This document shows positions 30,246 to 38,502 of a stretch of 64,000 nucleotides of DNA, piece by piece. The position numbers were made by a program, and so were the translations under genes. Position 1 is the stretch's first letter. Each line of letters begins with the position of its first letter. The notes beneath the pieces are model-generated. The model was not told where the DNA came from and searched no databases. It worked only from the letters and a program-made list of their open reading frames with translations. The DNA is from Sinorhizobium meliloti 4H41 (GTDB lineage: Bacteria > Pseudomonadota > Alphaproteobacteria > Rhizobiales > Rhizobiaceae), in NCBI RefSeq assembly GCF_000375585.1, contig NZ_AQWP01000001.1, forward strand, positions 124,001 to 188,000, in the 5' to 3' direction.

Positions 30246-31859
30246 CTAAGCCAGGCCGCCGAGCTTTCGGTAGAGGTCATAGGCGTCGGCTGCCGGTCGC
30301 TCTTCGGCCTGATCCTCCTCGCCGCCGGCGCCATGTCCCTGCTGCCGGTCGTCGCTTTCCGTTTCTCCCTCGTCGTCCCTTGCGTCTTTCTCCGGCTCGC
30401 TCTCGCTTTCCCGCTTGCGCCGGTTCACCTCGTCGGCATCGCTTTCTTCGGCCGGCGGGTAGGGAACCAGGGCGAAGGGAAACATTTCGCGCGGAAGTCC
30501 GCTTTCGGGGACACGGGCGAAGCCCTGCGGCGCCATCGCGTCCTCGCCGGTCCGACGTTCTGCCTGAGGAGGAGGCAGGTCGCGAAGCGGTGCGCCCGTT
30601 TCGGCGTCGGGTGCGATATCCACCGGCGGTTCGCCGGCGGCTGCTGCGATTCTGATCGCGCCTGTGGTCTCCCGCGGCCGCGCGGGCGCCTCGTTCTTCG
30701 GCGTCAGGGGCACGGTCGGTCCTGTGTCTCCCGTATCGCGAGGCTGCCAGCTCTTGATCGTCCCCGGCAACGCAAGACTGTCGCGTATGATCGTTCTCAA
30801 GGCCTCCGCCGGCGGTTGCGCCATGCGCGCGGCACTCTGCATCCGCACTCGTGGCTTGTCGTCCTCCCTCGCGGAGCGCGGCGGGCCGTCGGTGCCCTCC
30901 GAGGCTTCGCCGCCAGGGAGTTTTTCAGCGCCGGCCTCTGCGGTTGCAGCCTTGTCCTCGGGTACAGTCTTGTCCTCGGCTGCAGCCTTGTTCTCGGCCG
31001 TCGCAGGTTTTGCATCCTTCAGCACTGCGCGCGCACTCCCGTTCAGGTCCTCCGCCTGACTGGGGCGTGGCGCCGATGGTTGCGCCGAATCCGCTTCGCT
31101 ATCCGGGAGCTTATTATCGGAGCCTTCCGGCGTCATGGCCGGCGTTTCCGCCATCTCCGCCATCTCGTTCTCAAGCGGGCTTGCCGAAGCATCTCTCGCT
31201 GCAACTTCCGCACCTCGCGGCGCTGCAGGAGCGTTCATGGGCGTCTTCGGCGAACGTTGCTGCCCGACCGGAGCCTCCTCGTGCGCCGCTTCGATAGCCG
31301 CGCCTGCGGATGTCGTCTCGATCCGGACGCTTTCCGTATCGGCGCCGTAGGTCTTCCTGAGCATCGCTTGCAGGAGCGCGAGGTCCCCCGGGACCGGTGC
31401 CTTGGCGCCCGGAAGCGCCGGCGGGACGTGTGCCGGCAGGGGCAGGCTGCGGAGCGGGGTCCGATCGGGCGGCATCGCGCCCCGGCGGTCGGCCGTTATC
31501 GCCGCCGCAACGGCGACGCGCTGCGCAAGGTTGCGCGCTGCCAGCTGCTTCTCCAGAAGCTGGCGTTCCGGCATTGGCAATGCTTCGATGAAGCCGGTCA
31601 ACCGCCGAATGAAGGCGCGTCCGGTCTCCTGCGGCAGGGGTGGAAATTTGAGGATGAGCGCCAGGTCTTCGACCAACTTCACCAGCGCGTCCTTGGATAG
31701 GACCTCCTTGCCGGAGAGATGGCGGGTCAGCGTATCGACGATCTTCCGGATCGCCTCGCTACGCTCCGTCGCCGGCAGCGAGCGGCGCAGGCCCTGCGTC
31801 GTCTCCTCGGCAGTTCCGACGGCTGTCCTGATGGCGATGAAGGCGGGCAGTTCGGGCAT
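30246..31859 (-). CDS. Hypothetical protein, long Ala/Pro/Glu-rich middle region
   Basis: Not recognised. The 537-aa frame has three parts. Residues 1-135 are predicted helical and well ordered (MPELPAFIAIRTAVGTAEET; SGKEVLSKDALVKLVEDLAL). Residues about 140-480 are low-complexity Ala/Pro/Glu/Asp/Lys, probably disordered. The C-terminal 60 residues are highly charged and end in a short ordered motif, ADAYDLYRKLGGLA. There is no signal peptide or membrane segment. The layout (ordered ends, long Pro/Ala linker) recalls FliK-like or scaffold proteins, but no motif proves it. The start is ATG at 31859; a TTG three codons upstream is possible. It is flanked on both sides by repeats. Confidence 0.7.
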   Translation of the reverse strand: MPELPAFIAIRTAVGTAEETTQGLRRSLPATERSEAIRKIVDTLTRHLSGKEVLSKDALVKLVEDLALILKFPPLPQETGRAFIRRLTGFIEALPMPERQLLEKQLAARNLAQRVAVAAAITADRRGAMPPDRTPLRSLPLPAHVPPALPGAKAPVPGDLALLQAMLRKTYGADTESVRIETTSAGAAIEAAHEEAPVGQQRSPKTPMNAPAAPRGAEVAARDASASPLENEMAEMAETPAMTPEGSDNKLPDSEADSAQPSAPRPSQAEDLNGSARAVLKDAKPATAENKAAAEDKTVPEDKAATAEAGAEKLPGGEASEGTDGPPRSAREDDKPRVRMQSAARMAQPPAEALRTIIRDSLALPGTIKSWQPRDTGDTGPTVPLTPKNEAPARPRETTGAIRIAAAAGEPPVDIAPDAETGAPLRDLPPPQAERRTGEDAMAPQGFARVPESGLPREMFPFALVPYPPAEESDADEVNRRKRESESEPEKDARDDEGETESDDRQQGHGAGGEEDQAEERPAADAYDLYRKLGGLA

Positions 31860-31870
31860 GATCCGCAAGC

Positions 31871-31977
31871 CTAGAGCACTTCCAGGAAGAGTATCTAACG
31901 GTCTTCCGACCGGAAGTGCGTTGGACCAAAGGGTTAGAGCATTTCAGTGTTTCCATGAAACATTGAAATGCTTAGGC
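31871..31977 (-). repeat. Two-module RIME-like mosaic element
   Basis: From 31871: CTAGAGCACTTCCAGGAAG..., the TAACGGTCTTCC block, CGGAAGTGCG, then TTAGAGCATTTCAGTGTTTC and its inverted partner ending AAATGCTTAGG. Each module is a palindrome. Its reverse complement matches the element at 38120-38224 over about 100 bases with few changes, so these are two copies in opposite orientation. Confidence 0.75.
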
Positions 31978-32097
31978 CAAACGAGTTTAGGGAGTGTTAA
32001 CCATGACGATGACGTGGTGCCACGCCGCAGTCTTGCGCGGCCCCTTGCGGGAACCTCATTCACGGCCCATCCTGGCATGAGCTTGATGGAGCCGCCG

Positions 32098-32430
32098 ATG
32101 ACATTTCGCCCGCCGCAATCGCTGCGCCGTTTCGATCTCACCGGTAACGGGGTGAACGTTCTCGAATACGAACTGATGGCCGAGCGCGCCGACGCTCTGG
32201 GGCGCAATGGCCTGAAGGTCGAAAAGGCAATGGCCGCCCTGAATGCCTATGACGGCAACAGGCACCCGCCTTCCGAACGCGAGCGACTGCTCGACGAGGC
32301 AGCCGACGCGGTTTGGGCCTTCCTCATCCAGCGCGAGACCTGCGGCCTTCGCGACAGCCGCGATGCCGTGCGCCGCTACGGCATTCCGAAGGAAGTCATG
32401 GCGCGCGTCGGGATCGTCAGAAAGCGCTGA
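32098..32430 (+). CDS. Small conserved hypothetical protein (possibly DUF6665)
   Basis: 110-aa soluble protein starting MTFRPPQSLRRFDLTGNGVN. The middle has EYELMAERADALGRNGLKVE and the end VRRYGIPKEVMARVGIVRKR; it is predicted mostly helical. It resembles a family annotated in rhizobia as DUF6665, but this is from memory and uncertain. A GGAG lies at good spacing before 32098; in-frame ATGs at 32077 and 32086 are alternatives. Function unknown. A RIME-like repeat lies 120 bp upstream. Confidence 0.65.
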   Translation: MTFRPPQSLRRFDLTGNGVNVLEYELMAERADALGRNGLKVEKAMAALNAYDGNRHPPSERERLLDEAADAVWAFLIQRETCGLRDSRDAVRRYGIPKEVMARVGIVRKR

Positions 32431-32494
32431 CCGACGGGAGCGCCGCGCGCCGGATAGAACGCGCGGAACTCGATGAATCCAAGGGTACGCTCCC

Positions 32495-33022
32495 CTACCG
32501 ATAGGGCGAATAGCACACCCGATAAACCCCGCCATAGGTCAGGTACCGGTTGGTGGCCGGGTTATAGGACCGATAGCGCGACAGGCACCAGCCGACATGG
32601 CTGTTGCCGCCGCTCCGGACATAGCCACCGCCATAGTAGCGTGGTCTATAGGAGCGATAACCGTAATATCCGGGCCCGGGATAGCTGTAATAGCCGGGGC
32701 CGTAGTAGCGCGGTCCGTAGTAATAGCGGTTCCCGTAATACGGGCGGTAGCGGTAGCTGGGTCCGAAATAGAAGCTGATCCCGGACCGTCGGTAATAGGG
32801 GCTCCAGCCCGGATAGAAGCCGGACCCTCCGTAATAACCGCGGCGAGAATAGCCGCCGCGCCACCCGTAACGGCCGCGATGCGTGGCATTCTCGATGCCG
32901 GCCGGCGCTTTCACCGCAATGTCGAGCGCCGGGCGCGGCATGGCCTGAACGGACGTTACAGGGGGAACCACGGAGACGGCGGCGAGTGCGCAGCTCACAA
33001 CGAAATTCCGAAATTTCGTCAT
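32495..33022 (-). CDS. BA14K family secreted protein, Tyr/Gly/Arg-rich
   Basis: 175-aa exported protein. The signal peptide is MTKFRNFVVSCALAAVSVVP with probable cleavage after SVQA. Residues about 50-140 are a Tyr/Gly/Pro/Arg low-complexity region (many PYY, YYG and GYY units). The C-terminal BA14K motif is HVGWCLSRYRSYNPATNRY followed by a second Cys (VCYSPYR), suggesting a disulphide. BA14K proteins were described in Brucella as immunoreactive and lectin-like; the role here is unknown. It may be a periplasmic or surface protein. Confidence 0.85.
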   Translation of the reverse strand: MTKFRNFVVSCALAAVSVVPPVTSVQAMPRPALDIAVKAPAGIENATHRGRYGWRGGYSRRGYYGGSGFYPGWSPYYRRSGISFYFGPSYRYRPYYGNRYYYGPRYYGPGYYSYPGPGYYGYRSYRPRYYGGGYVRSGGNSHVGWCLSRYRSYNPATNRYLTYGGVYRVCYSPYR

Positions 33023-33078
33023 TTTCTCCTCACTTTCCGAAAGCCGTTGCTTTCCGGTTTTTGTCCCTGCTCCTTTCA

Positions 33079-33178
33079 GCGCGGCGCGACTTATCAGACG
33101 CGCAAAGATCGCTGTAACTGTTCAAGTTGCTGCATGTTTTGGCGTCGGTCGGGTCGACCGACGAAACATGCAGTAGGC
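33079..33178. repeat. Family A repeat with extended second hairpin
   Basis: The first palindrome is GCGCGACT-TATC-AGACGCGC (one mismatch, 33084-33103), followed by CAAAGATCGCTGTAACT. Then comes TTGCTGCATGTTTT leading into a 44-base hairpin at 33130-33173. The same order (GATCGCTG, CACTT, CTGCTGCATG) occurs at 35671-35745, so the repeat is longer than its core palindrome. Confidence 0.65.
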
Positions 33179-33377
33179 GTTTGGCGCCGCATGTTTATTC
33201 GTGGGCGTGTGCTCCACGTGTCGGCGCGGGCGCGTTCCGGATTCTGCTCCTCCGCCGTTGCTCTAGAATGCGCCTCTCCGGCCCCCATGTCACTGGAATT
33301 CTTGCCCTATCATCGAGGAGCCGGACGCGCTTTACCGCGCTTTTTCGCGATGCGAGACGAAAACTTCAAAATGCCTG

Positions 33378-33406
33378 TTGACACTTCGGTCACGGCCTTT
33401 TACATG
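33378..33406 (+). promoter_or_regulatory. Promoter of tRNA-Leu(CAG)
   Basis: A perfect TTGACA at 33378-33383 and TACATG at 33401-33406 are 17 bases apart. The start would be a few bases before the mature tRNA 5' end at 33417. Confidence 0.65.
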
Positions 33407-33416
33407 CCGGTCCGTC

Positions 33417-33503
33417 GCCCAGATGGCGGAATTGGTAGACGCGCCAGCTTCAGGTGCTGGTACTCGAAAGGGTGTGGAGGTTCGAGTCCTCTTCTGGGCA
33501 CCA
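33417..33503 (+). tRNA. tRNA-Leu (anticodon CAG)
   Basis: 87-nt class II tRNA with a long variable arm and encoded CCA. Acceptor GCCCAGA/TCTGGGC, D-loop AATTGGTAGAC, anticodon stem CCAGC/GCTGG with loop TTCAGGT (anticodon CAG), and T-arm GAGG-TTCGAGT-CCTC. Confidence 0.96.
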
Positions 33504-33546
33504 TTCCTTTTTCCGGTAACCGCTTTTGCGGTTCGGAAGTCAAAAA

Positions 33547-33569
33547 AAGCCCGGTTTCCGGGCTTTTTT
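33547..33569 (+). terminator. Terminator after tRNA-Leu
   Basis: AAGCCCGG-TTT-CCGGGCTT is preceded by a run of A and followed by TTTT, so it could work in both directions, for tRNA-Leu and for the convergent cyclase gene. Confidence 0.88.
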
Positions 33570-33630
33570 GCTTTCAGAGTTCCGAAGCGAATTCGCCGGG
33601 GCCGCCGCTTGCTGCGGCATCCGCCTTTCC

Positions 33631-35586
33631 TCAGGCGGCCGTTCCGGCTTCGGTAGTGTCAACCGTACGGACGACGCCCACGACTTCGTAAATGTCGAGG
33701 GCCGTCGAACGGCCCTTTGCCTTGGCGGTGCCGAGCGGGCGGAACTTCACCATGTCCTTGCATTGGGCGACCACCGCGCCGCTTGCAAGAACGCTCGTGC
33801 CGTAATCCTTGTTCATGCCCTCGAGCCGGGAGGCGACGTTCACCGTGTCGCCCATCGCCGTATATTGCAGCCGTTCCCTGGCGCCGACGCTGCCGACGAC
33901 GGCCGTTCCGGTGTGGATGCCGAAGCGCGTGCGGAACTCCGGCAATCCCTTGGCGCGTTGCGCGGAATTGAAGGCCTGAAGCCTCTCCTCGACCGCGAGT
34001 GCGCAGCGACAGGCATGCTCGGCATGCCTGGTATCGGCGACCGGCGCGTTCCACATGGCGAAGACCGAGTCTCCATGGAACTGGATGATGGTTCCGTCGT
34101 GGGCGGCGACGACCTCGCTGAACAGATCGAAATACTCCGAGAGCATCGCGACCACTTCTTCCGGCGAACGGCCCTCGCTGATGGTGGTGAAGTCGTAGAT
34201 GTCGGTGAACATCGCCGTCACTTCCTGCCGCCATGCGGCGCGGCCGCCGAAATGGCCGGATTCGATGCCCTTGCGCACCAGTTCCTTCGGGACGTAGAGC
34301 GCGAAGGTGAAGATCGCGTCGCGAGCTCTGTTCATTGCGCCGTTGAGCGTCGAGATTTCCGCCACATGCGATGAAACGTCGATAGGAGTGGCAAAATCCA
34401 GGTCCTGCAGGCGGTTGGCGCTGTCGGTGAGCTGGTTGAGCGACTTCGTGATCAGATGCGCAAGCACGAGGGCCAGGAGAACGGCGACCACCACCACGGC
34501 GCCGGAGACGGCAAGTCCCTGAACGAGGGTCTCGTTTGCGGCCGCCAGCAGCTCGTCGAGCGGGGCCGCGACGACCACCCGGTGCCCGGACAGAAGCAAT
34601 GCCGATTCGAGCGGCGCCACCGTGACGAGATAGGTGCGGTTTCCGACTTCGACGAGAGTTGCCTTCCCGGCCGGTGGCGGGTTGCGCCGGATGCTTTCGA
34701 TCAGTCCATCTTCCTGCGGCGTGGCCACCGGCCGGTCCCGGCCCTTCGATGCCATGATGCGTCGCATCATCACGGTGTCGGAATGGATGATCGGCCGTCC
34801 GACCGCATCGAGAATGAACGAGACGGATTCGTCCGTCAGCCGCTCGCGGGAGAGGAAGTCCGTGATCGTATCGAGCACCACATCGGCGCCGATGACGATC
34901 TGCGGGTTGCCGCGGTGCGCTTGCGATATGGTCATTCCGAGATTGCCTGTCGTGGCCATCTCATAGGGACCGATCGCCACCGGTGCCTTGCCGTTGACGG
35001 CTGCGCGATACCAGGGCCGCGTCCTCGGGTCGAAGCCGTTGGAAGCAGCGCGGCGTTCGGCGAACTGCAGGCCGCTCGCGTCGAGGAACAGGATCCGGTC
35101 GAACGGCTTGCCCCGGTCGTCCCTCTCCATCGAGCGCACGGCGATGGCCGCTCCCCGCGGTGCGTCGAGCGCCATGCGCCAGGCGGCCGAGTCCAGATCG
35201 ACCACATGAAAGAACGCACCGCTCGGATAACCGACATAGACGCCGTCGATGTGCGGCGAGCGGGCGATGCCCTCGCGCAGCACCGCCACCTTGTCGTTCA
35301 TGCGTTCGGGCGGCGGCACGAGAAAGGCATTGGCGACGGATGCGACGAGGCTGACGAGCGCGGAGGTGTCCCCGGAAAGAGCGCCGAGCCGATCGACCAG
35401 GCGGCCGACGAAGGCGTCCATATTGTCTTCGGCATCGGCGATCGAAGCGCTGCGTGCGCGGTGGTAGTCAAGTCCCACCAGCGTCGCGGACACGACGATG
35501 AGCATAGCAACCATCACGAGACCGAGCAGCGACCGCAGAGAGCTGGTCCAGGTCCGGGAAGGCTTGTCCGCGTTGGAATCTTGCAT
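33631..35586 (-). CDS. Membrane class III nucleotidyl cyclase with Cache sensor and HAMP
   Basis: Probable cAMP-forming sensor enzyme (651 aa). TM1 is near residues 20-38, followed by a periplasmic Cache-type sensor of about 310 residues. TM2 lies near 356-378, then HAMP and a C-terminal class III cyclase domain. Metal-binding Asp residues are in FTDIYDFT and FHGDSVFAMW; the transition-state Asn and Arg are in GDTVNVASRLE, and the Thr in YTAMGD fits class IIIb. The substrate-selecting Lys expected in K-F-x-GD is Gln (codon 34081-34083). The start 35586 has GAGGA upstream; ATG 35628 is an alternative. Convergent with tRNA-Leu. Confidence 0.87.
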   Translation of the reverse strand: MQDSNADKPSRTWTSSLRSLLGLVMVAMLIVVSATLVGLDYHRARSASIADAEDNMDAFVGRLVDRLGALSGDTSALVSLVASVANAFLVPPPERMNDKVAVLREGIARSPHIDGVYVGYPSGAFFHVVDLDSAAWRMALDAPRGAAIAVRSMERDDRGKPFDRILFLDASGLQFAERRAASNGFDPRTRPWYRAAVNGKAPVAIGPYEMATTGNLGMTISQAHRGNPQIVIGADVVLDTITDFLSRERLTDESVSFILDAVGRPIIHSDTVMMRRIMASKGRDRPVATPQEDGLIESIRRNPPPAGKATLVEVGNRTYLVTVAPLESALLLSGHRVVVAAPLDELLAAANETLVQGLAVSGAVVVVAVLLALVLAHLITKSLNQLTDSANRLQDLDFATPIDVSSHVAEISTLNGAMNRARDAIFTFALYVPKELVRKGIESGHFGGRAAWRQEVTAMFTDIYDFTTISEGRSPEEVVAMLSEYFDLFSEVVAAHDGTIIQFHGDSVFAMWNAPVADTRHAEHACRCALAVEERLQAFNSAQRAKGLPEFRTRFGIHTGTAVVGSVGARERLQYTAMGDTVNVASRLEGMNKDYGTSVLASGAVVAQCKDMVKFRPLGTAKAKGRSTALDIYEVVGVVRTVDTTEAGTAA

Positions 35587-35670
35587 GCTTTCGATGTCCT
35601 CGAATCCGGATTCCGATCTTTGCAGCATTGCAACGCATTTTCATAGCACCACCGGCCGCATACGACCTGC

Positions 35671-35745
35671 GCTACAGCGCCGCGCGTCCGGTCGGACGCG
35701 CAAAGATCGCTGCAGCACTTCGATCTGCTGCATGTCTTGTCGTTT
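35671..35745. repeat. Family A repeat
   Basis: GCTACAGCGCC, then the perfect palindrome GCGCGTCC-GGTC-GGACGCGC (35682-35701), then AAAGATCGCTGCAGCACTT and CTGCTGCATGTCTTG. CTACAGCG on the left can also pair with CGCTGCAG on the right, giving an outer stem around the inner one. Confidence 0.72.
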
Positions 35746-35778
35746 GCTCGGCTACGACAGTTTGCGGCCCATCACTCT

Positions 35779-36825
35779 TCAGTTGACGGTGACGGGCTTC
35801 GAGCGCATTCGGGCCACCGTCTCCCGCTCCGCCCGCTTGCAGCGCATCGGCGGCAGGCTGCGGTCCATCAGTTCCATATCCTCGAGCACCATCTCGCCCA
35901 TCCTCTTGAAGGCGATGTCGAGCGCACCGGCCCGGTGCGCCGAGCGCAGGAAGCCGGCTAGCCGGCGGACGGGATGTCCAGGGGGCAGGGGCTCCTCCGG
36001 GAAGACGTCGCTTGCCGCGCGGATATGGCCGCTTTCCACGGCTGCGATCAATGCATCGAAATCCACGACGCCGGCGCGGCTCAGGAGAATGAAGGCGGCG
36101 CCCGGACGCATGGCCGCGAAGGCCCTGGCGTCGAGGAAGCCCTCATTGTCACTGGTTACCGCTGCGACAACAAACAGGAAGTCGCTCTCGGCGAGGACCG
36201 TTTCGAGCGACGCCGGTTCGACGCCGGCGTCGAGAAGAACGGAGGCCGGCAGCCAGGGATCATGGACGCGGATCTTCGCACGAAATCCCGAAAGGACGCG
36301 GTTAAGCGCCTTGCCGAGATCGCCGAAGCCGATGATGCCGATCTCCGAGCCCGAGAGGAGCCGGGCGGACTTGTTGCCCTCACCGCCCCAGCGTTCGCGG
36401 CCCTCGCGGAAATCGACATCCGCATCGACGATGCCGCGGGCGAGGTTGAGCGCCATGGCGAGCCCCATCTCTGCCACCGGTTCGGCGAAGACCTGGCCGG
36501 TGGTGAGCACGTGGATGCCGCGCTGGAAAACCACGTCGTAGGGCATGTTGTCGATGAGGTTGCTTTCGACGTTGAGAACGGCCCGCAGCCGCGGCATGCG
36601 TTCCAGCGTTTCTGCGGAAAGCGGCGGCTGTCCGACGATATAGCGGACCTCGGAGAGGACGGCGGAGCCGAGCCCGGCGATGTTCTCCGGATCGGCTTCG
36701 ATCACGCGGTAGCGCCGGTGAAGACGCTCGAGCGCGTCGGGCGTGAAGATCAGATCGAGCGTACGCGGCGCGGGCGCGCTGATGACAAGTGGCCTGTCGC
36801 TTTGCGGCCTGTCGGTTTCGGGCAT
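35779..36825 (-). CDS. D-isomer-specific 2-hydroxyacid dehydrogenase family protein
   Basis: NAD(P)-dependent oxidoreductase of 348 aa. The Rossmann domain has GSEIGIIGFGDLGKALNRVL. The catalytic Arg is in LLSRAGVVDFDALI, Glu in VFPEEPLPPGHP and His in SAHRAGALD, all in the family order. The substrate cannot be told; glyoxylate/hydroxypyruvate or phosphoglycerate-type acids are possible. The ATG at 36825 follows a strong CTGGAGGAAA site. A short secreted-protein gene lies upstream on the same strand, 86 bp away. Confidence 0.9.
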   Translation of the reverse strand: MPETDRPQSDRPLVISAPAPRTLDLIFTPDALERLHRRYRVIEADPENIAGLGSAVLSEVRYIVGQPPLSAETLERMPRLRAVLNVESNLIDNMPYDVVFQRGIHVLTTGQVFAEPVAEMGLAMALNLARGIVDADVDFREGRERWGGEGNKSARLLSGSEIGIIGFGDLGKALNRVLSGFRAKIRVHDPWLPASVLLDAGVEPASLETVLAESDFLFVVAAVTSDNEGFLDARAFAAMRPGAAFILLSRAGVVDFDALIAAVESGHIRAASDVFPEEPLPPGHPVRRLAGFLRSAHRAGALDIAFKRMGEMVLEDMELMDRSLPPMRCKRAERETVARMRSKPVTVN

Positions 36826-36911
36826 GGTTTCCTCCAGTCAGTGCCGTCCGGGACGCAGTTTCGCCTGTCCCGAGCGCGCAATGCAAAGCGTGCCTTTGTC
36901 TTGGTTCGAAC

Positions 36912-37241
36912 TCAGTAGTTGAGGCCGCGCTTCTGCCGCTCGAGCGACGGCGGCAGCTCGCCGCTCTGGAAGATCGGGCCGCTGCCCTCGCGGCAGCGGT
37001 AGACCGTATCGTAACGGGGACGGCCGTGAGACGACTCGAAGGGGCCGTAGCGGTCGATGAAAACCTGCCGGCAAACGATGTTCTTATCGTCGCCCAGCGG
37101 GTTCGCCGGCCGTACGCCCGGCAGGTCGTGAAAGACCTGCGCCAGCACGAATGTCGCCCCGCCGGCGAGGCCGGTACCGGGCGAGAGGGTCGACATCAGG
37201 GCGACGAGGGGAGGCGCCAGGGCGAAACGGAACCAGGTCAT
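36912..37241 (-). CDS. Small exported hypothetical protein
   Basis: 109-aa protein not recognised. It starts MTWFRFALAPPLVALMSTLS, a signal-peptide-like hydrophobic stretch, and two Cys residues (VCRQVF and YRCREG) could form a disulphide in the periplasm. The C-terminus LPPSLERQKRGLNY is basic. A purine-rich ribosome site precedes the ATG at 37241, and in-frame upstream codons run into a repeat. It is divergent from the RNase D gene. Confidence 0.65.
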   Translation of the reverse strand: MTWFRFALAPPLVALMSTLSPGTGLAGGATFVLAQVFHDLPGVRPANPLGDDKNIVCRQVFIDRYGPFESSHGRPRYDTVYRCREGSGPIFQSGELPPSLERQKRGLNY

Positions 37242-37329
37242 ATACGAACTTTCTCGGGGTGCCGGCAAACGGAACGTCTGCCGAAGGACAAGGTATCGCG
37301 GCCGGCCAACATGCGCTATAGGCCAGCTA

Positions 37330-37395
37330 CGCTCCACAGCGCCGCGCGCCTGATCAGACTGGCCGGGTCGCTGCAGCACTTGTATCTCAGCAGGT
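37330..37395. repeat. Degenerate family A copy
   Basis: CCACAGCGCCGCGCGCCTGATCAGACTGG has the left arm and the right GTCGCTGCAGCACTT flank of family A, but the inner stem is damaged. It is the most decayed of six copies in the window. Confidence 0.55.
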
Positions 37396-37446
37396 TTCCT
37401 GAACCGTTCTCCGGGAATCATGCAAGTAACGATCTGGGGATTTTCG

Positions 37447-38073
37447 ATGGCGAATACAATAAGGTTCCACGAGAGGGACATTTCCGAGACCGACGCCGCC
37501 CGTTATACGGGCGCGATCGCGATCGATACGGAGACGCTCGGCCTGGTCCCGCGTCGCGACCGCCTCTGCGTCGTGCAGCTCTCGTCGGGCGACGGGACTG
37601 CCGATGTGATTCGCATTGCCGCCGGCCAGAAACAGGCGCCGAATCTCGTCTCGATGCTCGCCGATCCGACGCGCCAGAAGATCTTCCATTTCGGCCGCTT
37701 CGACATCGCCGTGCTGTTCCATACCTTCGGCGTCACCGCGTCGCCGGTCTTCTGTACCAAGATCGCCTCGCGCCTCGCCCGCACCTATACGGACCGGCAC
37801 GGCCTCAAGGACAATCTCAAGGAACTGCTCGACATCGACATATCCAAGCAGCAGCAGTCTTCCGATTGGGCGGCCGACATTCTTTCGCCGGCGCAGCTCG
37901 AATATGCCGCCTCCGACGTGCTCCACCTGCATGCGTTGCGCGACAAGCTGACGGCGCGGCTCCTGCGCGATGGCCGGATGGAACTCGCCGAGGCCTGCTT
38001 TTCGTTTCTCCCGACGCGTGCCAAGCTCGATCTGCTCGGCTGGGAGGAAACGGACATTTTCGCCCATAGCTGA
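37447..38073 (+). CDS. RNase D-like 3'-5' exonuclease (DEDDy)
   Basis: 208-aa single-domain exoribonuclease of the RNase D family, acting in tRNA 3' maturation or RNA decay. The DEDDy residues are visible: Asp and Glu in AIDTETLGLVPRRD, Asp in FHFGRFDIAVL, and Tyr/Asp in EYAASDVLHLHAL. It lacks the HRDC domains of E. coli RNase D, as is usual for the shorter alphaproteobacterial form. ATG 37447 (MANTIRFHERDISE) is preferred; an in-frame ATG at 37420 would add nine residues. A RIME-like repeat follows. Confidence 0.92.
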   Translation: MANTIRFHERDISETDAARYTGAIAIDTETLGLVPRRDRLCVVQLSSGDGTADVIRIAAGQKQAPNLVSMLADPTRQKIFHFGRFDIAVLFHTFGVTASPVFCTKIASRLARTYTDRHGLKDNLKELLDIDISKQQQSSDWAADILSPAQLEYAASDVLHLHALRDKLTARLLRDGRMELAEACFSFLPTRAKLDLLGWEETDIFAHS

Positions 38074-38119
38074 GTTCTACGGCGCCGACCGGTGCGGGAG
38101 CAGGCGCCGGTTGCGATAG

Positions 38120-38224
38120 CAGAGCATTTCAATGTTTCGTGGAAACACTGAAATGCTCTAACCATTTGCTCTAACGCATTTCCGGACGGAAAACCGTTAC
38201 ACACTTTTCCTGGAAGTGCTCTAG
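38120..38224 (+). repeat. Two-module RIME-like mosaic element overlapping a stop codon
   Basis: AGAGCATTTCAATGTTTCGT with inverted partner ...CACTGAAATGCTCTAA forms module one. GCATTTCCGGACGGAAAACC, GTTACACACTTTTCC and TGGAAGTGCTCTAG form module two. It is the reverse-complement relative of 31871-31977. Its terminal CTAG contains the stop codon (CTA at 38221-38223, minus-strand TAG) of the SelT-like gene. Confidence 0.75.
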
Positions 38225-38502
38225 CTCCTGTCCGTGTGGCCGAGATCGCGCTCGGGCTCGATCACGTCGCGAATGCGTTGCTTCAGCTCCTTGGGCCCGG
38301 GAAAGCCGCCGTCGCGCTTGCGTTCCCAGATCAACGCGCCATCGATGCGAATCTCGAAATTGCCGCCGGTCCCGGGGATGAGCGCCACTTCCCCAAGCGT
38401 GTCGGCGAAGGTCGACAGCAATTCCTGCGCCATCCATCCGGCGCGCAGCAGCCAGTTGCACTGGGTGCAATAGAGGATGGTGACGCGTGGCTTTTCGCTC
38501 AT
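38221..38502 (-). CDS. SelT/SelW/SelH-type (Rdx) redox protein
   Basis: 93-aa thioredoxin-like protein of the Rdx family. The redox motif is CxxC in ILYCTQCNWLLRAGWMAQEL, at the usual N-terminal place, and the family GTGGNFEIRIDG and GGFPGPKELKQRIRD blocks follow. Here both catalytic positions are Cys, with no selenocysteine. The start at 38502 (MSEKPRVTILYC) is the family start. The last codons and the stop lie in the end of a RIME-like repeat, so the C-terminal tail (EPERDLGHTDRS) may have been altered by that element. The cellular substrate is unknown. Confidence 0.88.
   Translation of the reverse strand: MSEKPRVTILYCTQCNWLLRAGWMAQELLSTFADTLGEVALIPGTGGNFEIRIDGALIWERKRDGGFPGPKELKQRIRDVIEPERDLGHTDRS

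Larger units (their letters stand above)
33023..33416. other. Intergenic region upstream of BA14K gene and tRNA-Leu
   Basis: 394 bp. It holds a family A palindrome at 33084-33103, the long hairpin at 33130-33173 (CTGCATGTTT ... AAACATGCAG with inner CGTCGGTCG/CGACCGACG), and the tRNA-Leu promoter at 33378-33406. The stretch 33180-33370 shows nothing I can support. Confidence 0.6.
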
